This document shows positions 31,576 to 40,911 of a stretch of DNA of 64,000 nt, piece after piece. Source of the stretch: Rhodoblastus sp963704565 (GTDB taxonomy: Bacteria > Pseudomonadota > Alphaproteobacteria > Rhizobiales > Beijerinckiaceae); contig OY969917.1 in the NCBI GenBank assembly GCA_963704565.1, positions 2,356,001-2,420,000 of the forward strand. Reading direction: 5' to 3'. Within the stretch, counting starts at the first letter, position 1, and every line of letters begins with the position of its first letter. The notes under the pieces are model-generated. The model worked only from the letters and a program-made list of their open reading frames with translations. It ran no database searches and was not told where the DNA came from. The position numbers and the translations under genes are program-made.

Positions 31576-34553
31576 GGCCAGCGGCCCAAAGCGCGGCCCA
31601 TGTCGCGCAATTCGCGCAGGGCTTCAGCGTCGCGCGGGGTCACGTCGGGGAATTCGGCGTCCGACCCGACCAGAGGCGAAATCCGCCAGGAGCGCGCACA
31701 TTTGCGCCCCTGGGCGCGGCGGCTGACCACGCCGACGCCGGGCGTTTCCGGCAGCGTGAACGCGCCTGGCGGCGGCGGCGCGGCCACGATCTCGATCGCG
31801 GAAGTGATGCAGATATCGGCGAAATCGACGCCGGCGAGCGCGGCGCGCAAAGGTTCATCGGCGATGAACACTTGCGGGTCGGCTTCGAGCGAGGCGCCGA
31901 TGGTCTTTTGCACGCGTTCGATCTCCAGCGCCCCGGTGACCACCGCGCGCACCCGGCGCAGGCTGCGCCATTTCGCGGCCAAAGCCTCGTCGCGCCAAAG
32001 CGCCAGCCCGGCGGGGAAGTCAGTGAGGTGAACCGATTCCGCGCTCTGCGGCCGGAAGGCGAGCCAGGCTTCTTCGGCGGTGAAGCACAGGATCGGCGCC
32101 AGCCATTTGAGCAGCGCGTCGCACAGAATGTCGATCGCCGTCAGCGCCGCCTTGCGGGCCGCGCTGGAAGGCGGGTCGCAATAGAGACAGTCCTTGCGGA
32201 TGTCGAAATAAAAGGCCGAGAGATCGCCGGTCATGAAGCTTGAGAGCAGCGCCACCACCTTTTTATAGTCAAAGGCGGCATAGGCCTCGCGGATGGGCGC
32301 GTCGATTTCGGCGAGCCGGTGCAGGATATAAAGCTCCAGCTCCGGCATATCCGTTTTTTCGACCTTTTCCGCCGGATCGAAATGGGCGAGCGCGCCGAGC
32401 ATCCAGCGCAAAGTGTTGCGCAGCTTGCGATAGGTCTCGGAGAAAGTGGCCAGAATCTCTTTGCCGATGCGCAGGTCGTCGGCATAATCCGAGGCCGCGA
32501 CCCACAGGCGCAATATGTCGGCGCCGGCGTCCTTGATGACCGTCTGCGGCGCCACAACATTGCCGAGCGATTTCGACATTTTGCGGCCCTTTTCGTCGAG
32601 GACGAAACCGTGGGTCAGCACCGAATCATAGGGCGCGCGGCCACGCGTGCCGCAGCTTTCCAACAGCGAGGAATGGAACCAGCCGCGATGCTGGTCCGAA
32701 CCTTCGAGATACATGACCTCGTCCGGCCCGCCATCGTGGCGGCGGCGGATGCCCGCGAGCGTGGGAAAGTGAACCGGGTCTTCGAGCGTGAAGGCGTGGG
32801 TCGAGCCGGAATCGAACCAGACGTCGAGCACGTCGTCGATCTTTTCGTAATTTTCCGGGTCGTGGTCGGGCGCCAAAAAGCGTTCGGCGGCGCCCTCCTT
32901 GTACCAGGCGTCGGCGCCTTCCCGCGCAAAAGCTTCGACGATCCGGGCGTTGACCTTCTCGTCCACCAGAATGTCGTGACCGCCCTTTTTGACGAAGACG
33001 GCAATCGGCACGCCCCAGGCCCGCTGGCGCGACACCACCCAGTCCGGACGATTGGCGATCATGCCGGTGATGCGGTTTTCGCCGGCGGCGGGGACCCAGG
33101 TTGTTCTGGCGATTTCTTCCAGGGCGATGGCGCGCAGCGTCGGGCCGTTCGAGCCAGCGCCGAGGGCTTTGGCCGCCGTCGCGTCGAGCGGGGCCGAAAA
33201 AGGCTTGTCCATCGCAATGAACCATTGCGGCGTATTGCGGAAAATGACCGGCTTTTTCGAGCGCCAGCTGTGCGGATATGGATGCTTCATTTTTCCGCGC
33301 GCCAGAAGCGCCTCGGCCTCGATCAGGGCCTTGATCACCCGCTCGTTGGCGTCGCCCTTGTTCCCCTTGTCGTCGATGACGCGGGCGCCGGGGAAGCCGG
33401 GGACTTCCTCGGTGTAAAAACCGTCGGCGTCCACGGTATAGGGAATGCGGGTGTCGATTTCGCGCTCATGCAGCAGGCGGCTTGAGGCCATCCAGATGTC
33501 AAAATCCTCGCGGCCATGGCCCGGCGCGGTATGGACGAAGCCGGCGCCGGCGTCGTCGGTGACATGATCGCCGTCGAGCAGCGGGACTTTGAAATCATAG
33601 CCGAGCTTTTCCAGCGGATGGGCGCAGGTCATGCCGGCAAGTTCGCGCGTAAGAACTTCTCGGACCCGTTCGAAAGCTTCGACCTTGGCCGCCTGAAAGA
33701 CGCTTTCGGCGAGCTTTTCCGCCAGGACGAATTGATCGCCGGGCTTGGCCCAGTTGCCTTCCGGCGCGGCGACCACGCGATAAAGGCCATAGGCGATCTT
33801 GTGCGAGAAGGAGATGGCCCGATTGCCCGGCAGGGTCCAGGGCGTGGTGGTCCAGATCACCACCCGCGCATCCTGGCCCTTGACCGGAAAGGCCACAAAC
33901 ACCCAATCCGAAGTGTGGTCCTCATATTCGACTTCGGCCTCGGCCAAAGCCGTCTTTTCCACCACCGACCACATCACCGGCTTGGAGCCGCGATAGAGCA
34001 GGCCGTTGGCGGCGAATTTCATGATTTCGCGGGCGATGACGCTTTCGGCGAAAAAGTCCATGGTGGCGTAGCGGCCGGCCCAGTCGCCGGCGACGCCAAG
34101 GCGCTTGAACTCCTCGCGCTGGATGTCGAGCCAATGTTCGGCGAAGGCGCGGCATTCGCGGCGGAATTCGACCACCGGGACTTCGTCCTTGTTGCGCCCC
34201 TTGGAACGATATTGCTCCTCGATCTTCCATTCGATCGGCAGGCCGTGGCAGTCCCAGCCCGGCACATAATTGGCGTCCTTGCCCAGCATGCGCTGCGAGC
34301 GGGTGACGAGGTCTTTCAGAATCTTGTTCAGCGCATGGCCGATATGGATATTGCCATTGGCGTAGGGCGGGCCGTCATGCAGCACGAATTTCGGCTTGCC
34401 GGCGTTCTCCTGCCGCATCTTTTCGGTCAGGCCGATGCTTTCCCAATGGGCCAGCAGTTCCGGCTCCTTTTTGGGCAGGCCGGCGCGCATCGGAAAATCG
34501 GTCCTGGGCAGGTAGAGCGTGGCGGAATAATCGGGGCCCGTCTTCTCGGTCAT
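31572..34553 (-). CDS. ileS: isoleucyl-tRNA synthetase
   Basis: A 993-residue class I synthetase charging tRNA-Ile. The HIGH motif is in NIHIGHALNKILKD, the KMSKS motif in GRKMSKSLGN, and the editing (CP1) domain contains WTTTPWTLPGNRAI. The C-terminal zinc-finger region reads GRKCARSWRI with only one of the usual four cysteines, so the zinc-binding tail has decayed in this lineage. The ATG at 34553 gives the standard length. It is first in the string ileS-lspA-secreted proteins-M16 pair-mutL. Confidence 0.96.
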   Translation of the reverse strand: MTEKTGPDYSATLYLPRTDFPMRAGLPKKEPELLAHWESIGLTEKMRQENAGKPKFVLHDGPPYANGNIHIGHALNKILKDLVTRSQRMLGKDANYVPGWDCHGLPIEWKIEEQYRSKGRNKDEVPVVEFRRECRAFAEHWLDIQREEFKRLGVAGDWAGRYATMDFFAESVIAREIMKFAANGLLYRGSKPVMWSVVEKTALAEAEVEYEDHTSDWVFVAFPVKGQDARVVIWTTTPWTLPGNRAISFSHKIAYGLYRVVAAPEGNWAKPGDQFVLAEKLAESVFQAAKVEAFERVREVLTRELAGMTCAHPLEKLGYDFKVPLLDGDHVTDDAGAGFVHTAPGHGREDFDIWMASSRLLHEREIDTRIPYTVDADGFYTEEVPGFPGARVIDDKGNKGDANERVIKALIEAEALLARGKMKHPYPHSWRSKKPVIFRNTPQWFIAMDKPFSAPLDATAAKALGAGSNGPTLRAIALEEIARTTWVPAAGENRITGMIANRPDWVVSRQRAWGVPIAVFVKKGGHDILVDEKVNARIVEAFAREGADAWYKEGAAERFLAPDHDPENYEKIDDVLDVWFDSGSTHAFTLEDPVHFPTLAGIRRRHDGGPDEVMYLEGSDQHRGWFHSSLLESCGTRGRAPYDSVLTHGFVLDEKGRKMSKSLGNVVAPQTVIKDAGADILRLWVAASDYADDLRIGKEILATFSETYRKLRNTLRWMLGALAHFDPAEKVEKTDMPELELYILHRLAEIDAPIREAYAAFDYKKVVALLSSFMTGDLSAFYFDIRKDCLYCDPPSSAARKAALTAIDILCDALLKWLAPILCFTAEEAWLAFRPQSAESVHLTDFPAGLALWRDEALAAKWRSLRRVRAVVTGALEIERVQKTIGASLEADPQVFIADEPLRAALAGVDFADICITSAIEIVAAPPPPGAFTLPETPGVGVVSRRAQGRKCARSWRISPLVGSDAEFPDVTPRDAEALRELRDMGRALGRWP

Positions 34554-34884
34554 GGCGAAGAAACTCTATGGCGAAGGGCCGCGAGGCCCGGATCGGCGAG
34601 GATGCGCGGAAAATGCAGAAAATCCCGGCGCGCCGGCGAGCGCATAGGCTCAGCCGCGAGCCGGGCCGATAATTCGCCGGGAAAGGGAACGGGCGCGAAA
34701 CGACATGCGGCCTTTTAGCAAGAACCGAGAACGAGAATAAAGGCCCCGCAACAAAAAAGGCGTGCGAGGAACCCCTTCTCCCCACAGGGCGTTCGAAAGA
34801 ACGCCCGTCTAACGACGGGCTATGGCGGGAGAAGGAAAGCGCCCACAGATTCTTGAAAAGCGATTCTGTTTCTCAGCCTTGGCC
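34554..34884. other. intergenic region between pntB and ileS
   Basis: No gene seen. It holds the ileS upstream region and the second copy of the 61-bp palindromic element (34775-34835), which is close to the pntB stop and could serve as its terminator. Confidence 0.6.
34775..34835. repeat. 61-bp palindromic element, intergenic copy
   Basis: Partner of 25905-25965, with seven mismatches. It has the same outer arms and two inner hairpins, and lies 50 bases past the pntB stop. Confidence 0.8.
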
Positions 34885-36288
34885 TTAATGGTTCATCGCC
34901 TTGATGATGCTCTCCACCACTTTCTTGGCGTCGCCGAACAGCATCATCGTGTTGTCCTTGAAGAACAATTCGTTCTCGACGCCGGCATAGCCGGACGACA
35001 TCGAACGCTTGACGAACATCACCGTCTTGGCCTTTTCGACGTCGAGCACCGGCATGCCGTAGATCGCCGAGGTCTTGTCGGTCTTGGCCGCCGGATTGGT
35101 GACGTCGTTGGCGCCGATCACGAAGGCCACGTCGGCCTGGGCGAATTCGGAATTGATGTCGTCCAGTTCGAACACCTCGTCATAGGGGACATTGGCTTCC
35201 GCCAGCAGCACGTTCATATGGCCCGGCATGCGGCCCGCCACCGGATGGATGGCGTATTTGACGTCGACGCCCTCGGCCTTGAGCAGGTCGGCCATTTCGC
35301 GCAGAGCATGCTGGGCCTGGGCCACCGCCATGCCATAGCCCGGCACGATGATGACCTTGGACGAGTTTTCGAGAATATAGGCCGCGTCCTCCGGCGAGCC
35401 CTGCTTGACCGGGCGGCTTTCCTTGGCGCCGCCCGCCGCCGCCGCCGTCTCGCCGCCAAAGCCGCCGAGGATGACCGAGATGAAGGAGCGGTTCATGCCC
35501 TTGCACATGATATAGGACAGGATCGCGCCCGAGGAGCCGACCAAAGCGCCGGTGATGATCAGCGCCAGATTGCCCAGAGTGAAGCCGATGCCGGCCGCCG
35601 CCCAGCCCGAATAGGAATTGAGCATCGAGATCACCACCGGCATGTCGGCGCCGCCGATCGGAATGATCAGCAGCACGCCGAGCGCCATCGAGACCAGCGC
35701 GATCAGCAGGAACAGCACGGCGGCGCCGCTCGCGAAGAAAGAAGCGATCAGCAGCACGAGGGAGATCCCCAGCGCCAGATTGATGGCGTGGCGTTGCGGC
35801 AGCATGATCGGCTTGCCGGACATGCGGCCGTCGAGCTTCAGAAAGGCGATGACCGAACCGGTGAAGGTGATGGCGCCGATCGCCGCGCCGAGCGACATTT
35901 CGATCAGGCTGGCCTGATGGATATGTCCGGGTTCGCCGATGCCGAAAGCCTGCGGCGCGAACAAGGCACCCGACGCCACCAGCACCGCCGCGAGGCCGAC
36001 CAGCGAGTGGAAGAAGGCCACCAGCTGCGGCATTTTGGTCATTTCGATGCGCCGCGCCACAACGGCGCCGACGCCGCCGCCGAGGCCGAGGCCGACGACC
36101 ACGAACAACCAGCCGAACAGGTCCGACGGCGGCTTGAGGGCCAGCGTCGTCAGGATGGCGATGGCCATGCCGATCATGCCAAAGCGGTTGCCCTGGCGCG
36201 AGGTGGTGGGATGCGACAGGCCGCGCAAGGCGAAAATGAACAGGACGCCGGCGACGAGATAAAGAAGAGCCGCGAGATTGACGTTCAT
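34885..36288 (-). CDS. pntB: NAD(P) transhydrogenase subunit beta
   Basis: Inner-membrane and cytosolic NADP(H)-binding subunit of the proton-translocating transhydrogenase, 467 residues. About nine N-terminal helices are followed by the NADP-binding domain III with VIIVPGYGMAVAQAQHAL, GRMPGHMNVLLAEANVPYD and VFVKRSMSSGYAGVEN, all strong signatures. It lies five bases after pntAB in the order pntAA-pntAB-pntB. The complex makes NADPH from NADH at the expense of the proton gradient. Confidence 0.96.
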   Translation of the reverse strand: MNVNLAALLYLVAGVLFIFALRGLSHPTTSRQGNRFGMIGMAIAILTTLALKPPSDLFGWLFVVVGLGLGGGVGAVVARRIEMTKMPQLVAFFHSLVGLAAVLVASGALFAPQAFGIGEPGHIHQASLIEMSLGAAIGAITFTGSVIAFLKLDGRMSGKPIMLPQRHAINLALGISLVLLIASFFASGAAVLFLLIALVSMALGVLLIIPIGGADMPVVISMLNSYSGWAAAGIGFTLGNLALIITGALVGSSGAILSYIMCKGMNRSFISVILGGFGGETAAAAGGAKESRPVKQGSPEDAAYILENSSKVIIVPGYGMAVAQAQHALREMADLLKAEGVDVKYAIHPVAGRMPGHMNVLLAEANVPYDEVFELDDINSEFAQADVAFVIGANDVTNPAAKTDKTSAIYGMPVLDVEKAKTVMFVKRSMSSGYAGVENELFFKDNTMMLFGDAKKVVESIIKAMNH

Positions 36289-36293
36289 GGATC

Positions 36294-36758
36294 TCAGCCC
36301 TTCTTCTTGTACATGGCGAGCATGCGCGCGGTGACGAGGAAGCCGCCGAAAATATTCACCGAGGCGAGGACCAGCGCGATGAAGCCGAAGACGCGCGCCC
36401 AGACCGGGCCGTTGTCCAGCGCGCCCGCCCCATCCACGCCGACCGCCAGCAGCGCGCCGACGACGATGACCGAGGAAATGGCGTTGGTGACCGACATCAG
36501 CGGCGTATGGAGCGCCGGGGTCACCGACCAGACCACATAATAGCCGACGAAAACCGCGAGAACGAAAATCGCCAGCCGGAAGACGAAGGGATCGATCGCG
36601 CCGCCGCTCGCCGCATGGGCGGCGGCGCCCGCCGCGTCGGCGATGTGATTCAGATGGGCGGCGCGGTCGGCGTAAGCCTGCGCCGCGTCAGCGGCGGCCC
36701 GCGCGGACCGGGCCGCGTCCTGCGCCCGCTCGACCAGCGTTTGTGCGTCAGTAGCCAT
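36294..36758 (-). CDS. pntAB: NAD(P) transhydrogenase subunit alpha part 2
   Basis: Membrane part of the split alpha subunit, 154 residues. An unusual Ala-rich, charged N-terminal extension (about residues 1-45) is followed by four helices including IFVLAVFVGYYVVWSVTPALHTPLMSVTNAISSV and FGGFLVTARMLAMYKKKG, the family hallmarks. It sits between pntAA and pntB. The split of PntA into two genes is typical of alphaproteobacteria. Confidence 0.94.
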   Translation of the reverse strand: MATDAQTLVERAQDAARSARAAADAAQAYADRAAHLNHIADAAGAAAHAASGGAIDPFVFRLAIFVLAVFVGYYVVWSVTPALHTPLMSVTNAISSVIVVGALLAVGVDGAGALDNGPVWARVFGFIALVLASVNIFGGFLVTARMLAMYKKKG

Positions 36759-36806
36759 GTTTTTCGCCCCTCTCTCGGGCCTCGATCATGTGGTGGGATC
36801 GACGGC

Positions 36807-37943
36807 TCAGGCCGCCGCGAAATTGGGATGGACGATGGCGCCGCCATCGGTCAGACGGGTCGCCTTGACCAACTCGTCCTCGCCATCGACCTTGAGCGCC
36901 TTGCTCTCCTTGTCGATCATCGTCTCAAGGAAGGCGAACAGGTTCTTGGCGTAGAGCTGCGAGGCGGTGGCGGCGAGACGGCCGGCGACATTGAGATGGC
37001 CGACGATCTTCACGTGGTTGGCGGTGACGACGACCTCGCCCGGCTTGGCGAGTTCGCAGTTTCCGCCGCGCTCGACCGCCAGATCGACGATCACCGAGCC
37101 GGGGCGCATCGAGGCGACCATCTCGGCCGAAATCAGGCGCGGCGCCGGGCGGCCGGGGATCAGCGCGGTGGTGACGACAATATCCTGCTTGGCGATGTGC
37201 GACGCCGTCAGCGCCGCCTGTTTGGCCTGATATTCCTTGGACATTTCCTTGGCGTAGCCGCCCGCCGTCTGCGCCTGCTTGAACTCCTCGTCCTCGACGG
37301 CGAGGAACTTCGCGCCGAGCAATTCGACCTGTTCCTTGGTGGCGGGGCGGACGTCGGTGGCGGTGACCATCCCGCCGAGGCGGCGCGCCGTGGCGATGGC
37401 CTGGAGGCCGGCGACGCCGACGCCCATGATGAAGATCTTGGCGGCCGGAACCGTGCCGGCGGCGGTCATCATCATCGGAATGGCGCGGCCATATTCCGCC
37501 GCCGCGTCGATCACCGCGCGATAGCCGGCGAGATTGGCCTGGGATGAAAGCACGTCCATCGCCTGGGCGCGGGTGATGCGGGGCATCAGCTCCATGGCGA
37601 AGGCCTGGACATTGGCCTTGGCCAAGGCGGCGAGCGCCTCGTGCTGGCCATAGGGGTCCATGATCGCCAGAACCGCCGCGCCCGGATTGACCCCGGCGAG
37701 CGCTTCCGCCGCCGGGCGGCGCACCGCCAGCACGACATCGGCGCCGGCGATGGTCGCCGCCGCGTCGGGCGCGATTTTCGCGCCGGCCTTCTCGAATTCC
37801 GCGTCGGTTACGCCGGAGCCCAGCCCGGCGCCGGCCTGGACGGCGACCTCGGCGCCGAGCCCCAAAAACTTTTTCACGGTTTCAGGCGTCGCCGCGACGC
37901 GCGCTTCATGGGCGTCGGTTTCGGCGGGAACGGCAATGCGCAT
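36807..37943 (-). CDS. pntAA: NAD(P) transhydrogenase subunit alpha part 1
   Basis: Cytosolic NAD(H)-binding domain I, 378 residues. The start MRIAVPAETDAHEARVAATP (37943) matches the family; the longer frame upstream is intergenic. The nucleotide-binding motif IFIMGVGVAGLQAIATARRLGG lies near residue 170, the alanine dehydrogenase/PNT fold is complete, and the mobile-loop region SRP/IPGRPAPRLI is present. It is the first gene of the pnt operon; a 26-codon frame with a strong ribosome-binding site lies upstream. Confidence 0.95.
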   Translation of the reverse strand: MRIAVPAETDAHEARVAATPETVKKFLGLGAEVAVQAGAGLGSGVTDAEFEKAGAKIAPDAAATIAGADVVLAVRRPAAEALAGVNPGAAVLAIMDPYGQHEALAALAKANVQAFAMELMPRITRAQAMDVLSSQANLAGYRAVIDAAAEYGRAIPMMMTAAGTVPAAKIFIMGVGVAGLQAIATARRLGGMVTATDVRPATKEQVELLGAKFLAVEDEEFKQAQTAGGYAKEMSKEYQAKQAALTASHIAKQDIVVTTALIPGRPAPRLISAEMVASMRPGSVIVDLAVERGGNCELAKPGEVVVTANHVKIVGHLNVAGRLAATASQLYAKNLFAFLETMIDKESKALKVDGEDELVKATRLTDGGAIVHPNFAAA

Positions 37944-38016
37944 GAACAACTCCAATTGGCCCGCCACGGCGCGGGTCTTGAAAGCTCCACCCGGAGCGCG
38001 GTCGCGTTGATGGGGT

Positions 38017-38097
38017 TCAGAGGGTGAAAACGGGCCGCGGCGATGTGAAAGCAAGTCTGCCCGGCGCACCGCCGGCGCGGATGTCAACCGCCGCCAT
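38017..38097 (-). CDS. possible 26-residue leader peptide upstream of pntAA
   Basis: The frame reads MAAVDIRAGGAPGRLAFTSP and ends PVFTL. A strong ribosome-binding sequence GAAGGAGAGG lies a few bases before the ATG. It ends 73 bases before pntAA on the same strand. No homolog known to me. It may be a regulatory leader or chance. Confidence 0.3.
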   Translation of the reverse strand: MAAVDIRAGGAPGRLAFTSPRPVFTL

Positions 38098-38237
38098 TTT
38101 CCTCTCCTTCGTGAATTCCGTCTCTTGAACTGGTCTGACCAAACCGGCCCCTTTTCCCAAAAGCTCCGGCCCGAGGCAAGCTGGTATAAGGTAGGCGCCG
38201 CGATTTCGCCTCATCTTTTCGGCGAACGCCGTAAAAA

Positions 38238-39605
38238 TCAGGCGGCGCCCGGCGGATCGAGGCCCGCCGCCGCCAGCGCCGCCGCCTGACGCGCCGCCAA
38301 AACGTCGAGATCGAAATTTTCCAGCGCCTCCTCGAACAGGCGGTGGAAATTGAGCCGCGCCGCCAGATGCAGGAAGGCGCCGCCCAGGCCGATGGCGGCG
38401 CGATCCATGAAGACGAATTCGCGCGGAATGGTCACCGGCCCCTTTTCGCGCAGCTTGCGCCGCACCTCCGCCGCCTCGCTCCGGCCATAGGCGCCCGGCG
38501 AGACCCCGTCGGCGATGGTGCGCACGCGGTCGTCGAGCAGCGGCCCGAGGATGAACCGCGCCCAGAGCGTGAGAATATCGATCAGCTCGTGGGTCAGATT
38601 GCGGAAGCCCCAGATCGAGAAGGCCTCGGCGACCCGGTCGCGCCGGCCGTGCAGCAGGCCGCGATAGAGCTGGACCACGCCGCCGACGAAAGCCGGCGAA
38701 AAAATGCGGACGCAGCCGTAATCCAGCAGATTGATGCCGATTGCCGCGCCTTCCTCCCGAAAAACCGTGTAATTGCCGAGATGCGGGTCGCCATGGATCA
38801 CGCCATAATGGGCGAAAGGCGACCACCAGGCGCCGAAAATCGCCTGCGCCACCCGGTTGCGCTCGGCCTCCGGCGCCTTGACCACATTCAGGATTTTTTC
38901 GCCCTCCAGCCAGTCGAGGGTGAGCAGGCGGCCGGTGGACAGGGCGTCATGGACGCCGGGGACGCTTATGTCGTCGCGCCCCGCCAGCATGGCCTTGTAG
39001 AGCCGGGCGTGTTTGGCCTCGCGGCGATAGTCCAGCTCCTCGCGCAGGCGTTCGGCGATCTCTCCCGCCGCCTCGCGCGCGTCGATCGCCGGCTCCATCC
39101 GCTTTTGCAGCGCCATGACCATGTCGAGCTGGGCAAGATCGGCTTCGACCGCCGAAGCCATGTCGGGATATTGCAGCTTGCAGGCGAGGTCCGCGCCGTC
39201 GAGCCCGCGGGCGCGATGGACCTGGCCGAGCGACGCGGCGGCGGCGGGATGGAGGTCGAAAGCGGCGAAATTTTTCCGCCAGTCCGGGCCAAGCTCGGCG
39301 GCCATGCGGCGGCGCACGAAAGCCGCGCCCATCGGCGGCGCCTCGCTTTGCAGGCTGGCCAGAGCCTGGGCATATTCGACCGGCAGAGCCTCGGGAATGG
39401 TGGCGAGGAGCTGGGCCGCCTTCATCAACGGGCCTTTCAGGCCGCCAAGCGCCCGCGCCAAAGCCTCGGCGTCGCTTTCCCGCCCGCCGTCCAAGCCCAG
39501 GAACCGCGCCCCGGCCAGCCGCGCCGCGAAACCGCCGGCCTGCGCGCCGACCGCGAAATAGCGGGCGGCGCGGGCGCTCAGGCGATTGGCCTCGTCGTCT
39601 TTCAT
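38238..39605 (-). CDS. ABC1/UbiB-family atypical kinase
   Basis: A 455-residue ADCK/UbiB-like protein. The family KxGQ motif appears as KAAQ in LKGPLMKAAQLLATIPEALP (Gly replaced by Ala). The Ala-rich loop is AAAASLGQVHRA, and the invariant catalytic and metal residues are in VIHGDPHLGNY and INLLDYGCVRI. Members support ubiquinone biosynthesis or lipid homeostasis. There is no transmembrane hairpin as in E. coli UbiB. It sits apart from other ubiquinone genes, so the exact role is unknown. Confidence 0.88.
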   Translation of the reverse strand: MKDDEANRLSARAARYFAVGAQAGGFAARLAGARFLGLDGGRESDAEALARALGGLKGPLMKAAQLLATIPEALPVEYAQALASLQSEAPPMGAAFVRRRMAAELGPDWRKNFAAFDLHPAAAASLGQVHRARGLDGADLACKLQYPDMASAVEADLAQLDMVMALQKRMEPAIDAREAAGEIAERLREELDYRREAKHARLYKAMLAGRDDISVPGVHDALSTGRLLTLDWLEGEKILNVVKAPEAERNRVAQAIFGAWWSPFAHYGVIHGDPHLGNYTVFREEGAAIGINLLDYGCVRIFSPAFVGGVVQLYRGLLHGRRDRVAEAFSIWGFRNLTHELIDILTLWARFILGPLLDDRVRTIADGVSPGAYGRSEAAEVRRKLREKGPVTIPREFVFMDRAAIGLGGAFLHLAARLNFHRLFEEALENFDLDVLAARQAAALAAAGLDPPGAA

Positions 39606-39631
39606 GCGCTCACCTTCTCGCGTCGCTCCGC

Positions 39632-40207
39632 TCAGCGCCCATAGGTTCCGGTCAGGCTGGCCTTGCCCAGGGCGTTGGCGTTGATCACGAATCCGGCGAC
39701 CGAGGCGGTGGCGTTCGGCGGAATCGCCAGCTTGTCCGCCTTTTCGGCGTAAATCGTGAACTTGTAATGATGCGGCTTGTCGCCCTTGGGCGGACAGGGG
39801 CCGCCATAGCCGGGGGTTCCGAAATCGGTGGCGACCTGTTTCGCGCCCGCCGGCAGGCTGGCGCCGTTTTTGGCGCCCGCCCCCTGCGGCAGGCCGGTCG
39901 TCGTGGCGGGAATGTCATAGACCAGCCAATGCCAGAAACCGGCGCCGGCCCGCGCGTCGGGATCGTGGAGCGTGATGGCGAAGCTTCTGGCTCCCGGCGG
40001 CGGATTGCGCCATGCCAGGGCCGGCGAGAGATTGCCGCCCTCGCAGCCGAACCCGTTGTAAACGAAGGTTTCGTCGATTCGTCCGCCGCCCGGCATGATG
40101 TCGGGGCTTCGCAGTTCGAAGGCCGCGGCGGGCGCGACCGGGGCCGCGACCAGCAGAGCCGAAGCCAACAAGCCTCTCAGCGCCATTTCCCTCTTCCTTT
40201 CGCTCAT
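39632..40207 (-). CDS. secreted PEBP/YbhB-family (Raf kinase inhibitor-like) protein
   Basis: A 191-residue phosphatidylethanolamine-binding-protein-fold protein. It has an export signal (LRGLLASALLVAAPVAPAAA), then FELRSPDIMPGGGRIDETFV. The ligand-pocket motifs are SFAITLHDPDARAG, FWHWLVYDIP and a C-terminal HHYKFTIYAE. The ATG at 40207 (MSERKREMALRG) has GGAGG five bases upstream; an ATG at 40186 is also possible. Function in bacteria is unclear. Confidence 0.87.
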   Translation of the reverse strand: MSERKREMALRGLLASALLVAAPVAPAAAFELRSPDIMPGGGRIDETFVYNGFGCEGGNLSPALAWRNPPPGARSFAITLHDPDARAGAGFWHWLVYDIPATTTGLPQGAGAKNGASLPAGAKQVATDFGTPGYGGPCPPKGDKPHHYKFTIYAEKADKLAIPPNATASVAGFVINANALGKASLTGTYGR

Positions 40208-40236
40208 CTCGTCCTCCATTCCCAATGGATACTATT

Positions 40237-40725
40237 TCACCGCGACCGGACATAGTTTCGCCGCACCCGTCGGATCAACCAGTGTACCGTCGAAAAAAAG
40301 AACACAGAGAGGAGAATGGTAAATTCAACCGCCCCATAAGCGCCTACTAAGTATCTGGCCCACCCTCTGCCCATAAGCGCATGCTTTAAGCCTTCATCGC
40401 TAGTAACAACAGCATTCTTAAGGCCAGATAATAAAACAATAGAGGCAACAACGCACAGTGTAATTGATATGGCATACAAAACAATAGCCTTGATTACACC
40501 GATATATGACATAGAGTACACACGTTTAATTCGCCAACACATGATGGACGCGTAATATATATCCAGATAATGCCTTGCCCAATAAATAATCATGCTTACG
40601 GCTGCCGCCAATGTGAACAATATGAAGCAGTACATAATACAATAATTGAAGCGTATCATATAGCTTGTATGAAAAAGCACGCCGCTCATCACAATCAACA
40701 ATAAATATGCGTAAATATAATTCAT
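40237..40725 (-). CDS. AT-rich four-helix membrane protein, orphan
   Basis: About 162 residues with four predicted helices (YIYAYLLLIVMSGVLF, CIMYCFILFTLAAAVSMIIY, AIVLYAISITLCVVASIVLL, FTILLSVFFFSTVHWLI) and a basic C-terminus. The DNA is strikingly AT-rich with rare codons compared with the rest of the window, a sign of recent transfer. A frame begins at a TTG (40764), but that TTG is part of a -35-like TTGACA, so I place the start at ATG 40725. No ribosome-binding site is seen. No family recognised. Confidence 0.6.
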   Translation of the reverse strand: MNYIYAYLLLIVMSGVLFHTSYMIRFNYCIMYCFILFTLAAAVSMIIYWARHYLDIYYASIMCWRIKRVYSMSYIGVIKAIVLYAISITLCVVASIVLLSGLKNAVVTSDEGLKHALMGRGWARYLVGAYGAVEFTILLSVFFFSTVHWLIRRVRRNYVRSR

Positions 40726-40735
40726 TAACGCACTA

Positions 40736-40764
40736 ATTGTTTTTTTACAGTTCTGTCTTGTCAA
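40736..40764 (-). promoter_or_regulatory. promoter of the AT-rich membrane gene
   Basis: Minus-strand -35 TTGACA (40764-40759), 17-base spacer, -10 AACAAT (40741-40736); the implied start point is about four bases before ATG 40725. Confidence 0.5.
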
Positions 40765-40911
40765 CCCTTAACTCCTGCCTGCCTAGCTGATAGGCAATGT
40801 TATATTAGTGTGTCGCAAATAAGCAACCCAAGTTGCTACGACATGATGTCATTCTTCGATTTACCGCCAGCATCATCGTCGCCTAAGAGCGGGCGGCGTC
40901 AAAAACGCCGC

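Noticed and set aside
25905..34835. Two-copy 61-bp palindrome as a CRISPR remnant
   Set aside because: Copies are 8.9 kb apart, internally palindromic with branched hairpins, one is inside a gene, and there is no spacer array.
38238..39605. KAAQ instead of KxGQ in the UbiB-like kinase as a sign of inactivation
   Set aside because: I recall the same variation in other alphaproteobacterial members, and the remaining catalytic motifs are intact.
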